A stretch of 64,000 bases of DNA from GCA-003244245 sp052390115 (GCA_052390115.1 JBQTHE010000015.1:8793-72792); one strand, 5' to 3'. Counted from the first letter of the stretch, positions 1-7,983 are shown. Numbers and translations are program-made. Notes: a model not told the origin generated them from the sequence alone.

Positions 1-15
1 GAGGCCCCGCCGCCT

Positions 16-324
16 GTGGACCCCTGGACCGCCGCCCAACGAAGCGCCGAGTTCGTCACCCTGCGCGGGAGGCTCCGCCGCTTCGTCTTCCCGATGACCG
101 CGTTCTTCCTGGCCTGGTACTTCCTGTACGTGCTGTTGGCTGCGTTCGCCCCGCAGTTCATGGCCATCAAAGTCGTCGGGAATATCAACATCGGGTTGAT
201 CATCGGTCTGCTGCAGTTCGTCACCACCTTCGCGATCACGACGATCTACGTCCGGTTCGCGAACAAGTACCTGGATCCGGTGGGCGACCGGATCCGCGAA
301 CAGATCGAAGGAGCGGCCCGGTGA
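16..324 (+). CDS. DUF485 family membrane protein, possibly partial at the window edge
   Basis: This is a 102-residue inner-membrane protein with two predicted membrane segments (about residues 25-47 and 58-82), matching the DUF485/YjcH family. These proteins are encoded directly before acetate symporters and are thought to act with them. The frame is open to the left edge of the window, so the true start may lie upstream. GTG at 16 is the first candidate and gives a normal family length. The stop overlaps the symporter start by four bases (GTGA), which indicates translational coupling. Confidence 0.85.
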   Translation: MDPWTAAQRSAEFVTLRGRLRRFVFPMTAFFLAWYFLYVLLAAFAPQFMAIKVVGNINIGLIIGLLQFVTTFAITTIYVRFANKYLDPVGDRIREQIEGAAR

Positions 325-1970
325 CCGGCTCGATCACACCGGCTACGTCGGCCCCAGCGTGGTTAGCCCAAGGGTCGGTGGGGGAACCGCTACTCAATGG
401 CGGGATCTTCCTGTTCTTCGTGGTCATCACCCTGGTGATCGTGGTCCGGGCCTCCCGCAGCACCAAGACCGCAGCCGATTACTACGCCGCGGGCCGATCG
501 TTCACCGGCCCGCAGAACGGTGTCGCGATCTCCGGCGACTACCTGTCCGCGGCGTCGTTCCTAGGCATCGCCGGAGCCATCGCTATCTACGGTTACGACG
601 GTTTCCTCTACTCGATCGGTTTCCTGGTCGCCTGGCTGGTGGCTCTGCTGCTGGTCGCCGAACTGCTGCGGAACACCGGCAAATTCACCATGGGTGACGT
701 GCTGAGCTTCCGGATGCGCCGGCAACCGGTGCGGGCGGCCGCGGCGGTATCGACGCTCGCGGTGTCGTTCTTCTACCTGCTGGCCCAGATGGCCGGCGCC
801 GGTGGTCTGGTCGCGCTGCTGCTCAACGTCCAGGGCCGCGGCGCCCAGGCGCTCGTGGTCGCGATTGTCGGCATCCTGATGATCATCTACGTGCTGGTCG
901 GTGGGATGCGTGGCACCACCTGGGTGCAGATCGTGAAGGCTACCCTGCTGATCATCGCCGCGGGCATGATGACTGCCTGGGTGCTGGGCGCCTTCGGGCT
1001 CAACCTGTCCGCCCTGCTCGGCGAGGCCGCAGCGAAGTCCTCGCAGGGAACGGCCGTGCTCGAACCCGGCCTGCAATGGGGGGCGAACACCACAACGAAG
1101 ATCGACTTTGTGTCGTTGGCGATCGCACTGGTGCTGGGCACCGCAGGCCTGCCGCACATTCTGATGCGCTTTTACACGGTTCCGACGGCCAAGGAGGCCC
1201 GCCGCACCGTGGTATGGGCGATCTGGCTGATCGGCGCCTTCTACCTGTTCTCCCTGGTGATCGGCTACGGCGCGGCGGCACTGGTGGAGGGCGGTCCGCA
1301 GCGGATCGCCAGCATGCCCGGTGAGGAGAATTCGGCGGCGCCGCTGCTGGCCTACGAGCTGGGCGGGGAGGTGCTGCTCGGCTTCATCTCGGCGGTGGCT
1401 TTCGCCACCATTCTCGCCGTGGTGGCCGGGCTGACGATCACCGCGTCGGCGTCCTTCGCGCACGACGTGTACGCCAACGTGATCAAGCACGGCGAACTGA
1501 ATCCGGACAGCGAGGTGCGAGTCGCCCGCATCACCGCCTGCGTCATCGGGGCGTTGGCGATCCTCGGCGGCATCGTCGCGCTCGGTCAGAACATCGCCTT
1601 CCTGGTAGCGCTGGCTTTCGCGGTGGCTGCGTCGGCCAACCTGCCGACCATTCTCTACTCGCTGTTCTGGAAGCGGTTCAACACCAGCGGTGTGCTGTGG
1701 AGCATGTACGGCGGCCTGATCAGCAGTGTGTTGTTGATCGTCTTGTCGCCGGCGGTGTCCGGCAGCCCGGGCGCGATGGTGCCGGGCGTGGACTTCGCGA
1801 TCTTCCCGCTGAAGAACCCGGCCCTGGTCTCGGTGCCGCTGGCCTTCCTCCTCGGCTACCTCGCGACCGTGCTGAGTAAGGACGACGCCGACGAGGCGAA
1901 GTTCGCCGAGATGGAGGTGCGGGCGCTGACCGGTGCCGGTTCCGAGAAGGCGCTGGTGCGGGGCGGCTAG
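321..1970 (+). CDS. actP: Cation/acetate symporter, sodium:solute symporter family
   Basis: This 549-residue protein of the SSS family has about 13 membrane helices from end to end. It has the family length and the typical first half (YYAAGRSFTGPQNGVAISGD, where substrate and Na+ usually bind). The role is uptake of acetate or another short carboxylate with a cation at the cytoplasmic membrane. Pairing with the DUF485 gene through a four-base stop-start overlap is the usual arrangement for ActP. The assignment to acetate rather than propionate or pyruvate rests on this neighbour and on family membership. Confidence 0.9.
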   Translation: MTGSITPATSAPAWLAQGSVGEPLLNGGIFLFFVVITLVIVVRASRSTKTAADYYAAGRSFTGPQNGVAISGDYLSAASFLGIAGAIAIYGYDGFLYSIGFLVAWLVALLLVAELLRNTGKFTMGDVLSFRMRRQPVRAAAAVSTLAVSFFYLLAQMAGAGGLVALLLNVQGRGAQALVVAIVGILMIIYVLVGGMRGTTWVQIVKATLLIIAAGMMTAWVLGAFGLNLSALLGEAAAKSSQGTAVLEPGLQWGANTTTKIDFVSLAIALVLGTAGLPHILMRFYTVPTAKEARRTVVWAIWLIGAFYLFSLVIGYGAAALVEGGPQRIASMPGEENSAAPLLAYELGGEVLLGFISAVAFATILAVVAGLTITASASFAHDVYANVIKHGELNPDSEVRVARITACVIGALAILGGIVALGQNIAFLVALAFAVAASANLPTILYSLFWKRFNTSGVLWSMYGGLISSVLLIVLSPAVSGSPGAMVPGVDFAIFPLKNPALVSVPLAFLLGYLATVLSKDDADEAKFAEMEVRALTGAGSEKALVRGG

Positions 1971-2015
1971 GCCGGACCGCCAACGCCACAGCCGTAGCTG
2001 TGGCACGATTCGGCC

Positions 2016-2354
2016 ATGACGTCCCCAGTCCCGGCCGTGCTCGTGCCCAACGTGCCCAACAACGCTGTGCTGCTCGACGTCCGGGAGAACGACGAGTGGG
2101 CCGCCGGGCATGCGCCGGGGGCCGTGCACGTCCCGATGGGGCAGGTACCGCAGCGCCTCGACGAGCTCGCCACCACCTTCCCCGATCGCCCGGTGCACGT
2201 GGTGTGCCGGTCCGGGGGGCGGTCGGCACGGGTCACCACCTATCTGGTGCAGGCAGGGTGGGACGCGGTGAACGTCGACGGTGGGATGCGCGCCTGGGCT
2301 GCTGCCGGGCGTCCGATGGTGACCGAGTCGACCGCGCCTCCCCGAGTCCTGTAG
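2016..2354 (+). CDS. Single-domain rhodanese-like protein
   Basis: This is a 112-residue protein that is almost entirely one rhodanese domain. It shows LLDVRENDEWAAGHAPGAVH near residues 18-37 and a catalytic-loop cysteine in VVCRSGGRSA near residue 68. Such proteins carry sulfane sulfur on the active-site cysteine. The physiological partner cannot be read from the sequence. It lies 45 bases after actP. A CACGAT box six bases before the ATG could be a -10 giving a nearly leaderless transcript. Confidence 0.9.
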   Translation: MTSPVPAVLVPNVPNNAVLLDVRENDEWAAGHAPGAVHVPMGQVPQRLDELATTFPDRPVHVVCRSGGRSARVTTYLVQAGWDAVNVDGGMRAWAAAGRPMVTESTAPPRVL

Positions 2355-2361
2355 GTCCGGC

Positions 2362-3150
2362 GTGCCCGCCCACCCGCGCTACACCGGCCCACCGTCCTAT
2401 CCCATCCCGCCACGCTGGGGTTTCCCGCGACTGGGCCAGCGGTCGCCGGTGGCGGGGACCGCCCCAGCGGTGGCGTCCCTGGAGCAGATGCGCGCGCTGG
2501 GCGCTGCGGCGGTCCCGCTGCTCGGGCTGACCGCCGTGCTCATGCTGGCCACCGCAGGCGCCGAGGCGTGGCGTTACGCGCTGCTGCTGGACAGCCGCAC
2601 CGACGCGGTGCCCGCCGGGCCGCTGCACGCCAGCGATGCGCTGGTGATCACCGGCGGGGTGATCTCGCTGCTGGCCGGCATCCTGGCCGGCGCGGTCACG
2701 GTGGGGTGGCTGGTGCGCGCCTGCACGGTCGCGGCCCGGGCTGCCGGGGTCACACCGGCCCGGCGCGCCTGGCAGCTGGTCGCGGGCGTACTGGTGCCGG
2801 GGGTGAACCTGGTGGTGCCGGGTGCGGTGCTCGCCGAACTGGAGCACGCGGCGCTGGGCCGGGACCCGGGCCGTCGACCGCGCCCGTCCCGGCTGGTCGT
2901 CGGATGGTGGGCGGTCTGGGCGACCGGGCTGGTCCTGGCCGGCACGACCATGCTGTGGGACCTGCGCGACGGGGTGCAGGCCCGCGCCGACGGAGTGCTG
3001 CTGCACGCGGCCACCGACCTGGTGGCGGGGGCTGTCGCGATCACCACGATCGTCGTGGTGCGGCGGCTGACCCGGTTGCTCAGCCCGGCGAAACTGGCCG
3101 GCGCCCGCCGGATGGTGGTGGTGCGGGTGCCGGACGGCACCCGCCCGTGA
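2362..3150 (+). CDS. DUF4328-like membrane protein
   Basis: This 262-residue protein has a proline-rich N-terminus (first 35 residues) followed by about five hydrophobic segments, resembling actinobacterial DUF4328 proteins of unknown function. The start is GTG, seven bases after the rhodanese stop, so the two are probably co-transcribed. The stop codon is embedded in the GTGAGTG arm of a 40-bp hairpin element that recurs elsewhere in this window. I cannot assign a reaction; the family call is moderately secure. Confidence 0.65.
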   Translation: MPAHPRYTGPPSYPIPPRWGFPRLGQRSPVAGTAPAVASLEQMRALGAAAVPLLGLTAVLMLATAGAEAWRYALLLDSRTDAVPAGPLHASDALVITGGVISLLAGILAGAVTVGWLVRACTVAARAAGVTPARRAWQLVAGVLVPGVNLVVPGAVLAELEHAALGRDPGRRPRPSRLVVGWWAVWATGLVLAGTTMLWDLRDGVQARADGVLLHAATDLVAGAVAITTIVVVRRLTRLLSPAKLAGARRMVVVRVPDGTRP

Positions 3151-3186
3151 GTGGCGACCGGTGCTGGAACGCTGTTCCTCACTCAC
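3147..3186. repeat. Stop-codon hairpin element, copy A
   Basis: This is a 40-bp element beginning GTGAGTG and ending CACTCAC, with an inner stem GGAAC-gct-GTTCC. The TGA stop of the preceding gene lies in the left arm. Related copies are at 26455-26494 and 33311-33361. It may act as a terminator. The stems differ between copies but still pair. Confidence 0.7.
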
Positions 3187-3188
3187 AC

Positions 3189-3226
3189 GGTCACGGCGGC
3201 CACGCGATCGCGTGGCCGCCGTGACC
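3189..3226. repeat. Perfect 38-bp palindrome upstream of a leaderless promoter
   Basis: The sequence from 3189 to 3226 equals its own reverse complement, centred on CGCGATCGCG. It starts two bases after hairpin copy A and is followed by a -10 box. Its right end plus the next bases (CCGCCGTGACCAAACG, 3217-3232) are repeated at the start of the next gene (3242-3257). It could be an operator or a cruciform-type terminator. Confidence 0.75.
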
Positions 3227-3232
3227 AAACGA

Positions 3233-3238
3233 TAGCGT
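3233..3238 (+). promoter_or_regulatory. Probable -10 box of a leaderless gene
   Basis: TAGCGT ends seven bases before GTG at 3246, the spacing expected when transcription starts at the start codon. There is no Shine-Dalgarno sequence. This favours 3246 over the upstream GTG at 3237. Confidence 0.5.
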
Positions 3239-3245
3239 GCCCGCC

Positions 3246-4196
3246 GTGACCAAACGCAGCGCGACCAAGGTGCGCCAACGCGACAGCCAGTACAACCCCC
3301 GCCAGCCGTGCCCGTGTGGCTCCGGCAAGAGGTACAAGGCCTGCCACGGTGCCCCGGGCGGCGCCCAGGACGTCATCGTCAGCCGTCCCTTCGCGGGACT
3401 GGCCGGGGAGTGCCAACTCGTCGCGCTGCGCGAGTTCGTGCCGTCGGCGACCGCACCCTTACCCCTGGCGCAGCCAGCCGGGCGAGACGTCACGTTGGCC
3501 ACTGTGCTGCCGACGGCGGCCGCGGCGATCGTGCGGCCCGACGGTGCGGCGCTGGTCGGGCTGCAGGTGCTGACCCGGTCCGGCGACCTGTCCCGGGACC
3601 TCGGCCGCGCGGTGACCTGGGCACTGACCGCGGAGCCCGGCTCAGTGCTGCCCAAAGTGAGCACCACCGCCGAGGGCGAGCAGATCCGGTTGCAGGATCT
3701 GCTGACCCCGGACACGCCACTCGACGTCACCAGGTACTCCGACTTCGCCTGGTGGATCCCCGGCGACGAACCTCCGTCCAAGGAGGCGGCGCTGTCGATA
3801 CAGCAGGCCAACGCCGCGATCATGCCGACCGAAGCGGTCATCGGAGAAGGGGTCGATGCCGCCTATTGGGTCGACGCCGGTGACAAGGCGCACCTGCGAT
3901 GGGTCCGTCCGGAGCCGGAGGAACAGCTGCTCACCGCCCTGGCCCGGCTGGCTGCCCGTGATGAGCTGGACCTCGGCGACGGCTCCCGCTACGCAGGCTC
4001 GTTCCGCGCGCACGGTGTGCTGGTGCCGGTCTGGGATCTCGACCGCGAGCAGCACGCCCGAGAATGGATCACCCCCGCAGAGACATTCGCCCCCCGCTTA
4101 ACGCAGGCACTGGCGTCACTGGACGACACCCCACTCACCGACCCCGAACGCCGCGCCCTGCGCGGCCTCCGCAACCGCCAAATCACCCTCCGCTGA
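3246..4196 (+). CDS. SEC-C motif protein, DUF5926-like
   Basis: This is a 316-residue soluble protein. The N-terminal 35 residues are basic and carry a SEC-C zinc motif (PCPCGSGKRYKACHG, near residues 19-33), the metal-binding motif found at the end of SecA. The rest resembles the actinobacterial DUF5926 family. The GTG at 3246 is preferred because it follows a -10 box by seven bases. An in-frame GTG at 3237 would overlap that box. The function is unknown; the zinc motif suggests nucleic-acid or ribosome-associated binding, which is inference only. Confidence 0.85.
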   Translation: MTKRSATKVRQRDSQYNPRQPCPCGSGKRYKACHGAPGGAQDVIVSRPFAGLAGECQLVALREFVPSATAPLPLAQPAGRDVTLATVLPTAAAAIVRPDGAALVGLQVLTRSGDLSRDLGRAVTWALTAEPGSVLPKVSTTAEGEQIRLQDLLTPDTPLDVTRYSDFAWWIPGDEPPSKEAALSIQQANAAIMPTEAVIGEGVDAAYWVDAGDKAHLRWVRPEPEEQLLTALARLAARDELDLGDGSRYAGSFRAHGVLVPVWDLDREQHAREWITPAETFAPRLTQALASLDDTPLTDPERRALRGLRNRQITLR

Positions 4197-4216
4197 CCCC
4201 TTCACCCCGGCTTCCC

Positions 4217-4280
4217 CGCATTCAGCGGGCTCAGCGGGGTTATCGTGCGTCGAATAACCCCGCTGAGCCCGCTGAATGCG
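4217..4280. terminator. 27-bp perfect inverted repeat between convergent genes
   Basis: Arms at 4217-4243 and 4254-4280 are perfect reverse complements with a 10-base loop. They sit between the SEC-C gene stop and the stop of the convergent CPBP protease gene, a natural place for a bidirectional terminator. A diverged relative is present at 15419-15482, so this is also a dispersed repeat. Confidence 0.8.
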
Positions 4281-4290
4281 GAGGGCGCGG

Positions 4291-5112
4291 TTAGGGGAGC
4301 CAGGTGAGGCGGCCGCGGAGGAGGGCGTAGCCGACGAAGGCGACTACGTCGAGCAGGGTGTGGGCGGCGATCAGGGGCCACAGGCGGTTTGTTCGCTGCC
4401 ATATCCGGCCGAACACGATCCCCATCACCAGATTCCCGACGAACCCGCCGAATCCCTGGTAGAGGTGATAGGAGCCGCGGAGCACCGCGCTGGCCAGCAG
4501 AGCACTACCCTCCCCCGATCCCAGCTGGCGCAACCGGGTGATCAGGTACCCGACCACCAGCAACTCCTCGGCCAGCGCGTTGGCCACCGCCGCAGCGAGC
4601 AATACCGGGACGCGCCACCAGGTGTCATCCAGCGCGGACGGCAGCACGGTCAGGTTGAGACCGGCCGCGCGGGCCAGGAGGTACAGGCCCAGCCCCGGCA
4701 CGCCGATCATCGCAGCGAGCCCGATGCCAAGCCCAGCATCCCGACCGCGGGACCGACCGTCCAGGCCAAGGCTGCGCAGTGGGATCCCGCTGCGCCACAG
4801 CAGGTAGCCGGCCAGGCCACCCCAGGCCAGCAGTTGGATCACCCCGGTGAGCTGGTAGGCAAGATCCAGCAGTTCCGCCTTGCGGCCTGGCGCGTTGATC
4901 GCCACCGATTGGTCCGCCAGTGACCCCGGAACCAGCAATGCATCCAGCAGCGCCAGCAGGCTGCGCAGCCCGGACAGTCCCAGCGTCACCGCCAACACCA
5001 GGACGACCTCGACGACCAGGGCTCGGCGCTGCGCGGGATCGGTGACCAGCGCCAGCTGCTCCGGTCGCGACGGGGCAAGCCATGCCCCCAACCAACCGGC
5101 CCGTGCGCTCAC
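4291..5112 (-). CDS. CPBP (Abi/CAAX-like) intramembrane metalloprotease family protein
   Basis: This 273-residue protein has about seven to eight membrane helices. The family motifs appear in the C-terminal half: EELLVVGYL with the paired glutamates (near residue 180), SYHLYQ (second motif) and AAHTLLDVV (histidine of the third motif, near residue 255). These residues usually form the membrane-buried active site. The R that normally follows the EE pair is not at the usual spacing, so activity is not certain. Substrates of such proteases in actinobacteria are unknown. It is transcribed toward the SEC-C gene and divergently from the next gene. Confidence 0.8.
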   Translation of the reverse strand: MSARAGWLGAWLAPSRPEQLALVTDPAQRRALVVEVVLVLAVTLGLSGLRSLLALLDALLVPGSLADQSVAINAPGRKAELLDLAYQLTGVIQLLAWGGLAGYLLWRSGIPLRSLGLDGRSRGRDAGLGIGLAAMIGVPGLGLYLLARAAGLNLTVLPSALDDTWWRVPVLLAAAVANALAEELLVVGYLITRLRQLGSGEGSALLASAVLRGSYHLYQGFGGFVGNLVMGIVFGRIWQRTNRLWPLIAAHTLLDVVAFVGYALLRGRLTWLP

Positions 5113-5146
5113 CCCGCGACGCTATCCGGCTGCCTGCGGCCCCGCG

Positions 5147-5152
5147 TATCGT
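5147..5152 (+). promoter_or_regulatory. Probable -10 box (leaderless)
   Basis: TATCGT ends six bases before the GTG start at 5159, with no ribosome binding site. This pattern is common for leaderless actinobacterial genes and defines the start of the following small membrane protein. Confidence 0.5.
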
Positions 5153-5158
5153 GGCCGC

Positions 5159-5545
5159 GTGTGGCGGTTCGCGCTCTCCCGGCGATGGTGGGTCGGGCAC
5201 CTGCTGGTCGCCTTGTGTTGTGGGCTGTTCATCCGGCTGGGGCGCTGGCAATGGGACCGGGCGGAGTCAGCCTCGGGTGACTGGCAGAATCTCGGTTACG
5301 CGCTGCAATGGCCGTTGTTCGCGGTCGTGTTGGTCGCGGCCTGGGCCCGGTTCCTGTGGCTGGAGCAGCGTCGCGTCCCCGAGGCAGTCCCCGCACCCGA
5401 TCCACCGACCCTGATCCCGCCGGCTACTCGACGCCCTGCACAACGCATTGGGCAACGACCGATCCCGGAGGACGATCCCCACGATGAGCTCGCCGCATAC
5501 AACGCCTACCTCGCCCGGCTCGCCGAGCAGGACCGGCAGTCCTAG
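5159..5545 (+). CDS. Small conserved two-helix membrane protein
   Basis: This 128-residue protein has two membrane segments (about residues 9-25 and 45-62) separated by LGRWQWDRAE, and a charged, proline-rich tail. It looks like the hypothetical proteins found beside DUF3817 genes in actinomycetes; the first half recalls the start of SURF1-like proteins. GTG at 5159 is chosen because of the -10 box six bases upstream and because it excludes a non-conserved N-terminal extension antisense to the CPBP gene. Its 3' end overlaps the next gene by 62 bases. Function unknown. Confidence 0.7.
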   Translation: MWRFALSRRWWVGHLLVALCCGLFIRLGRWQWDRAESASGDWQNLGYALQWPLFAVVLVAAWARFLWLEQRRVPEAVPAPDPPTLIPPATRRPAQRIGQRPIPEDDPHDELAAYNAYLARLAEQDRQS

Positions 5546-5867
5546 CCACCGGGTCACGACCTGGCTGATCGGCTACCGGATCGCTGCTTACGCCACCGGT
5601 GTGATGCTGCTCGTCCTCACGCTATCCATGGTGTTGCGCTACGGCTTCGCCGACGAGCGGCTCGTCTGGAGCGGACCGGTGCACGGATTTCTCTACATGG
5701 GTTATCTCGTCTGCACGGTGCTGCTGGGTACCGCCGTGCGGTGGCGGCCAGGGAGGATGGTGCTGGTGGCGCTGGCCGGCACGATCCCCCTGATGTCCTT
5801 CGTCGCCGAGCGCAGCGTGACCCGTGAGGTGCGGGCCAGCCTGGTCAAACCGACGTCGTCACGGTAG
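5484..5867 (+). CDS. DUF3817 domain membrane protein
   Basis: This 127-residue protein has a short polar N-terminus and then a DUF3817 domain with three membrane helices. It includes the family signature GPVHGFLYMGYLVCTVLL in the middle. DUF3817 proteins are small membrane proteins of unknown role, common in actinobacteria. The ATG at 5484 lies inside the previous gene in another frame, so the two overlap by 62 bases and are likely expressed together. Confidence 0.8.
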   Translation: MSSPHTTPTSPGSPSRTGSPSHRVTTWLIGYRIAAYATGVMLLVLTLSMVLRYGFADERLVWSGPVHGFLYMGYLVCTVLLGTAVRWRPGRMVLVALAGTIPLMSFVAERSVTREVRASLVKPTSSR

Positions 5868-5895
5868 CCCCGACAAGCGCCGGAGAGACCGCTAC

Positions 5896-5901
5896 TAAGG
5901 T
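5896..5901 (+). promoter_or_regulatory. Probable -10 box (leaderless)
   Basis: TAAGGT is separated by seven bases from GTG at 5909. It fits the leaderless pattern seen at several other genes here and argues for that start rather than GTG at 5900, which overlaps the box. Confidence 0.45.
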
Positions 5902-5908
5902 GCGTCGG

Positions 5909-6808
5909 GTGTCAACGGTGCTGAATCTGCATGCCTCCGGCTCACGAGGCGTCCCACCCCTGCTTGCCAGGCTGGTCGATGATGCGGCGCTGTTCCCGCC
6001 GTCGGTGACGAGCCTGGTCGATGTCGTTGCGACGCACCTCGCCGCCCGCAGCGAGCCATACGCGGGAGTGATCGGATTCCTGCTCTGCCCGACCTCACGG
6101 CTCGGCGCGCTGGTCACTGCGCTGCGCAAAGCACCTCCCGCGCAACCGGTGGCCCTGTCGCTGGTGGCCAACACCGGGCTGGGGGGCCTGCCCAAGGCTA
6201 TCTCCACCGCGTTGGACAACGGCAAGCTCCTGGATCTGCGGATGATCGAGGTGCCGGCACCGTCGGACGTGGACGCCAACTGGCTGGTGCAGCTCACCGA
6301 GTTCGTGCCCGACGACGTGGTCCGGGTGGTGGAGCCACGCCGTGGGCGGCCGGATTGGTTGGATGGCGTGCGCCGCGTCGCCGAGGCCGGCTGCTGGCCA
6401 AAGCTGCGCTGCGGCGGCGCCTCCGCGGAGTCGTTTCCCAGCATCGACGAGGTGGCTGATTTCCTGGCCATCGCAACCGGCACCGGCCAGCCGTTCAAGG
6501 CCACCGCCGGGCTGCACCATGCGGTGCGCCATCACGACGACCGCACCGGGCTGATCCACCACGGGCTGCTCAACATGCTCGTCGGCACCGCCCGCTCGAT
6601 ATCAGGCGCGGGCGTGCACGAGGCGCTGCGCTGTACCGACGCGGCAGCGTTGGCCGCCGAGGCCGGCGCGCTGTCCAAGGACAGCGCGCGGATCGTCCGC
6701 GATGTGTTCGCCTGCTACGGGTCAATGTCGCTGACCGGCCCAGTGGCCGATCTGATCCGGCTGGGACTACTCCCGAACCCCACCCCCCGCCGAGTATCCC
6801 GGGGTTAA
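5909..6808 (+). CDS. Conserved actinobacterial protein of unknown function
   Basis: This is a soluble protein of 299 residues without membrane segments. It alternates beta strands and helices along its length and has conserved-looking patches such as KLRCGGASAESFP (mid-protein) and FKATAGLHHAVRHHD followed by GLIHHGLLNML. I recognise the type as a recurrent actinobacterial hypothetical but cannot assign a reaction. The histidine-rich patch could bind metal or phosphate, which is inference. The TAA stop is followed 17 bases later by a 22-bp tandem repeat. Confidence 0.7.
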   Translation: MSTVLNLHASGSRGVPPLLARLVDDAALFPPSVTSLVDVVATHLAARSEPYAGVIGFLLCPTSRLGALVTALRKAPPAQPVALSLVANTGLGGLPKAISTALDNGKLLDLRMIEVPAPSDVDANWLVQLTEFVPDDVVRVVEPRRGRPDWLDGVRRVAEAGCWPKLRCGGASAESFPSIDEVADFLAIATGTGQPFKATAGLHHAVRHHDDRTGLIHHGLLNMLVGTARSISGAGVHEALRCTDAAALAAEAGALSKDSARIVRDVFACYGSMSLTGPVADLIRLGLLPNPTPRRVSRG

Positions 6809-6825
6809 CCCCACCCCCCGCCCAC

Positions 6826-6887
6826 GGCGTGTCCGCTTCTGGTGCACGGTGTGTCCGCTTCTGGTGCACGGTGTGTACGTCTTCCGG
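6826..6887 (+). repeat. 22-bp tandem repeat array, site 1
   Basis: Two full units (6826-6847, 6848-6869) and a partial third follow a C-rich run just after the TAA stop of the preceding gene. The first unit begins GGCGTGTC and the next begin GGTGTGTC, as at the other sites in the window (8875-8918, 17837-17902, 30593-30658, 32004-32069, 45016-45059). Confidence 0.85.
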
Positions 6888-6895
6888 GTACCTCG

Positions 6896-6901
6896 TAGGC
6901 T
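6896..6901 (+). promoter_or_regulatory. Probable -10 box of pheA (leaderless)
   Basis: TAGGCT ends six bases before the ATG of pheA. There is no Shine-Dalgarno sequence, so a leaderless transcript is likely. The box lies directly downstream of the 22-bp repeat array. Confidence 0.5.
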
Positions 6902-6907
6902 CGCGCC

Positions 6908-7810
6908 ATGGCCGTCACCTCGTACCTCGGACCCGAGGGCACTTTTGCCGAGCAGGCTGCTCACCTCCTGACCCCTGGCGACGAGTTGCGTTCCGCGGTG
7001 TCGGTGCACGCGGCGATCGCCGCGCTGCGGGCCGGAGAGGTCGACGCGGCATGCGTGCCGGTGGAGAACTCGGTGGAGGGCTCCGTGCCGGCCACTCTCG
7101 ATGCGATGGCAGAGGGCGAGCCGGTGTTGGCGGTGGCGGAGACCGTGTTGCCGATCCGGTTCAGCGTGCTGGTGCGTCCGGGTACCGGCGCGGTGGACGT
7201 CCGCACCATAGCCACCCACCCGCACGCCGCTGCCCAGGTCCGGACCTGGGTCGCTACCCACCTGCCGAGCGCGGCGACGGTGCTGACCCCCTCCACATCG
7301 GCCGCTGCGATCGCGGTGCTCGACGGCCAGGCCGACGCCGCGGTGTGCGCCCCAGTCGCGGTGCGGCACTACCCGCTGACCGAACTGGCCAGCGGAGTGC
7401 ACGACCAGGACGATGCGATGACCCGCTTCCTGCTGTTGCGCCATCCCGGCGCGGTGCCACCGCCCACCGGCACGGACCGCACCTCGCTGGTCGCGATGGC
7501 CGTCGACCGGCCGGGGGCGCTACTCGAGGTACTCGCCGAGTTCGCTCTGCGCGGGATCAACCTCACCCGGATCGAATCCCGGCCGATGAAGTGCAAGCTG
7601 GGCGAATACCAGTTCTTCCTGGACTGCGAGGGTCACGTGGCTGAGGATGCGGTCGGGGACGCGCTGGCAGAGCTGCATCGGCGATGCACCTGGGTCCGCT
7701 TCCTGGGCTCGTATCCTCGGACCGGTGCATCCCGGCCCGGTCCGGACCAGGCCGGGTTCACCGCCGCCCGGGAGTGGCTCACCGCGGTGCGCGCCGGGCG
7801 CAGTGCATGA
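6908..7810 (+). CDS. pheA: Prephenate dehydratase
   Basis: This 300-residue enzyme converts prephenate to phenylpyruvate in phenylalanine synthesis. The catalytic domain covers about residues 1-180, with the opening YLGPEGTFAEQAA, the substrate-binding VPVENSVEGSV (near residue 50) and DDAMTRFLLL at its end. An ACT regulatory domain follows (about residues 197-275) with GALLEVLAEFALRGINLTRI and ESRP, the usual phenylalanine-sensing motif, so feedback inhibition is expected. As in mycobacteria it is followed by a histidine phosphatase gene. The ATGA at its stop is the first link of a mini-ORF chain. Confidence 0.95.
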   Translation: MAVTSYLGPEGTFAEQAAHLLTPGDELRSAVSVHAAIAALRAGEVDAACVPVENSVEGSVPATLDAMAEGEPVLAVAETVLPIRFSVLVRPGTGAVDVRTIATHPHAAAQVRTWVATHLPSAATVLTPSTSAAAIAVLDGQADAAVCAPVAVRHYPLTELASGVHDQDDAMTRFLLLRHPGAVPPPTGTDRTSLVAMAVDRPGALLEVLAEFALRGINLTRIESRPMKCKLGEYQFFLDCEGHVAEDAVGDALAELHRRCTWVRFLGSYPRTGASRPGPDQAGFTAAREWLTAVRAGRSA

Positions 7811-7983
7811 CCGCCGAGGCACTCCGTCCCGCCGAGGCGGCGTTGTGACCGCCGAGGCAGTCTTCGCCGCTGAGGCGGCGTTGTGACCGCCGAGGCACTC
7901 CGTCCCGCCGAGGCGGCGTTGTGACCGCCGAGGCAGTCTTCGCCGCTGAGGCGCCTCCGACACGGCCTGTGGAGGCGGCGTGA
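7807..7983 (+). repeat. Mini-ORF relay array 1: four overlapping short ORFs joining pheA to the next gene
   Basis: Four short ORFs lie at 7807-7848, 7845-7886, 7883-7924 and 7921-7983. Each starts at the ATGA or GTGA that contains the previous stop, so each overlaps the last by four bases. Period is 38 bp. The first three are 14 codons including stop, the fourth 21. Encoded peptides are MTAEALRPAEAAL and the variant VTAEAVFAAEAAL in alternation; the fourth ends PPTRPVEAA. The last stop overlaps the GTG of the phosphatase gene. Each unit contains a G-rich stretch (GAGGCGG or GGAGGCGG) shortly before the next start. Confidence 0.85.

Noticed and set aside
561..2198. 545-codon open frame antisense to actP
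   Set aside because: It has no family motifs, is full of histidine, arginine and glutamine typical of reverse frames of GC-rich genes, and the plus strand encodes a clear symporter.
7807..7983. CRISPR-like interpretation of the 38-bp repeats
   Set aside because: The units are directly adjoining with no unique spacers, they lie exactly between gene stop and start, and there are no cas genes in the window.
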